A stretch of 5,876 bases of DNA, taken from the NCBI GenBank assembly GCA_002495845.1, contig DAHF01000074.1:1-5876 (forward strand). Direction: 5' to 3'. This document shows positions 5,589 through 5,876 of the stretch, one piece after another. Under the pieces are notes generated by a model. That model saw only the letters and a program-made list of their open reading frames with translations. It did not search any database and was not told the DNA's origin. The stretch is from Sulfolobus sp. UBA167 (GTDB lineage: Archaea > Thermoproteota > Thermoprotei_A > Sulfolobales > Sulfolobaceae). The position numbers and the translations under genes were made by a program. Every line of letters starts with the position of its first letter. Position 1 is the first letter of the stretch.

Positions 5589-5816
5589 ATGAAAAAAATA
5601 ACTTATAGGTCTAAAGGAGGAAAGACTGTGGTTCTTTACCTCGACGGTGAAGTTAAGGTCACGGGAGACTTCTTCTGTACTGAAGAAGACCTCTCAGCCG
5701 TGGAAAGTTCTCTATCTAGGTGTGAGAAACCGGAGAGGAAAATCTTGGGAGTGAACATGGAAGAGCTTTATGAGGTTGTGAGGCAAAACTTTTCTCCTTG
5801 TATGAACTCAACTTGA
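5589..5816 (+). CDS. Lipoate-protein ligase accessory (C-terminal) subunit, LplB-like
   Basis: The protein has 75 residues. It looks like the small domain that in bacteria is the C-terminus of lipoate-protein ligase A and in several archaea is a separate protein needed for activation of lipoate. The marks are an N-terminal KGGKTVVLYLDGEV strand pair, the family-like TGDFF at about 25-29, an acidic helix (EEDLSAVESSLSR, 32-44) and a closing helix (MEELYEVVRQNF, 56-67). With its partner it would attach lipoate to the E2 or GcvH proteins in the cytoplasm. The catalytic partner is not in the window. Two unusual cysteines (C30 just after GDFF, and C45) and C71 are present. The start is fixed by the GGTGATC site. 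It is transcribed alone after a 273-nt gap. The assignment is by motif memory only. Confidence 0.68.
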   Translation: MKKITYRSKGGKTVVLYLDGEVKVTGDFFCTEEDLSAVESSLSRCEKPERKILGVNMEELYEVVRQNFSPCMNST

Positions 5817-5822
5817 AAATGA

Positions 5823-5833
5823 TTTTTTATTTA
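5823..5833 (+). promoter_or_regulatory. T-run and TATA-like element before the last gene
   Basis: TTTTTT (5823-5828) can end the lipoate-gene transcript. TTTTTATTTA (5824-5833) is centred about 24 nt before the ATG at 5852, fitting a leaderless start of the next gene. Confidence 0.45.
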
Positions 5834-5851
5834 TGCCGATATATCTAGTCA

Positions 5852-5876
5852 ATGAAGTGTCCGAGATGTGGATATG
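5852..5876 (+). CDS. Start of a zinc-ribbon-like protein, cut by the window edge
   Basis: Only eight codons are visible: MKCPRCGY. The CPRCG knuckle at the very start is half of a zinc ribbon. The start is supported by the TATA-like element about 24 nt upstream. An overlapping frame from the ATG at 5833 is also open to the window end, but has no such motif. Function cannot be told. Confidence 0.5.

Overview
The window looks like chromosomal DNA of a thermoacidophilic crenarchaeon, most likely a member of the Sulfolobales. The reasons are the AT-rich, mostly leaderless promoters with TATA elements about 26 nt before the start codon, T-run terminators, Asn-rich N-glycosylated surface proteins with Ser/Thr stalks, a DUF929-type thioredoxin-fold protein, and an IS605-type tnpB relic of the kind common in these genomes. 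Species cannot be fixed from the sequence alone.

Layout: (1) 1-344, + strand: a decayed N-terminal piece of an IS605 OrfB/TnpB gene with two frameshifts and nonsense codons, running up to the 3' end of the next gene. (2) 353-1180, - strand: a membrane-anchored, extracytoplasmic thioredoxin-fold protein with a WCPFC site. (3) 1181-1597: no convincing gene; several perfect inverted repeats. (4) 1598-2971, - strand: a polytopic membrane iron-sulfur protein of the NapH/CcoG polyferredoxin type with two C-terminal cluster motifs, the second lacking one cysteine (Val427). It resembles what is described for the FoxG-type protein of Sulfolobales iron-oxidation clusters, but that link is an inference. 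(5) 2972-3529: a 558-nt gene-poor stretch with a run of perfect hairpins, a strong hairpin-plus-T6 terminator and a tiny relic-like ORF. (6) 3530-4030, - strand: a winged-helix regulator, divergent from (7) 4155-5315, + strand: a secreted, Thr-stalked, six-cysteine protein of unknown function. A 16-bp inverted repeat lies between their promoters. (8) 5589-5816, + strand: a small stand-alone lipoate-protein-ligase accessory (C-terminal) domain. (9) from 5852: the start of a zinc-ribbon-like protein cut by the window edge.

How the parts may work together: three of the genes concern electron or thiol chemistry at or outside the membrane (membrane Fe-S protein, surface WCPFC oxidoreductase, surface protein with three likely disulfides), and a cysteine-free winged-helix protein sits divergent to the surface protein. 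A respiratory or surface-redox locus is a reasonable reading, but no cytochrome, oxidase subunit or copper protein lies in the window to confirm it. The lipoate gene on the right appears to be unrelated housekeeping.
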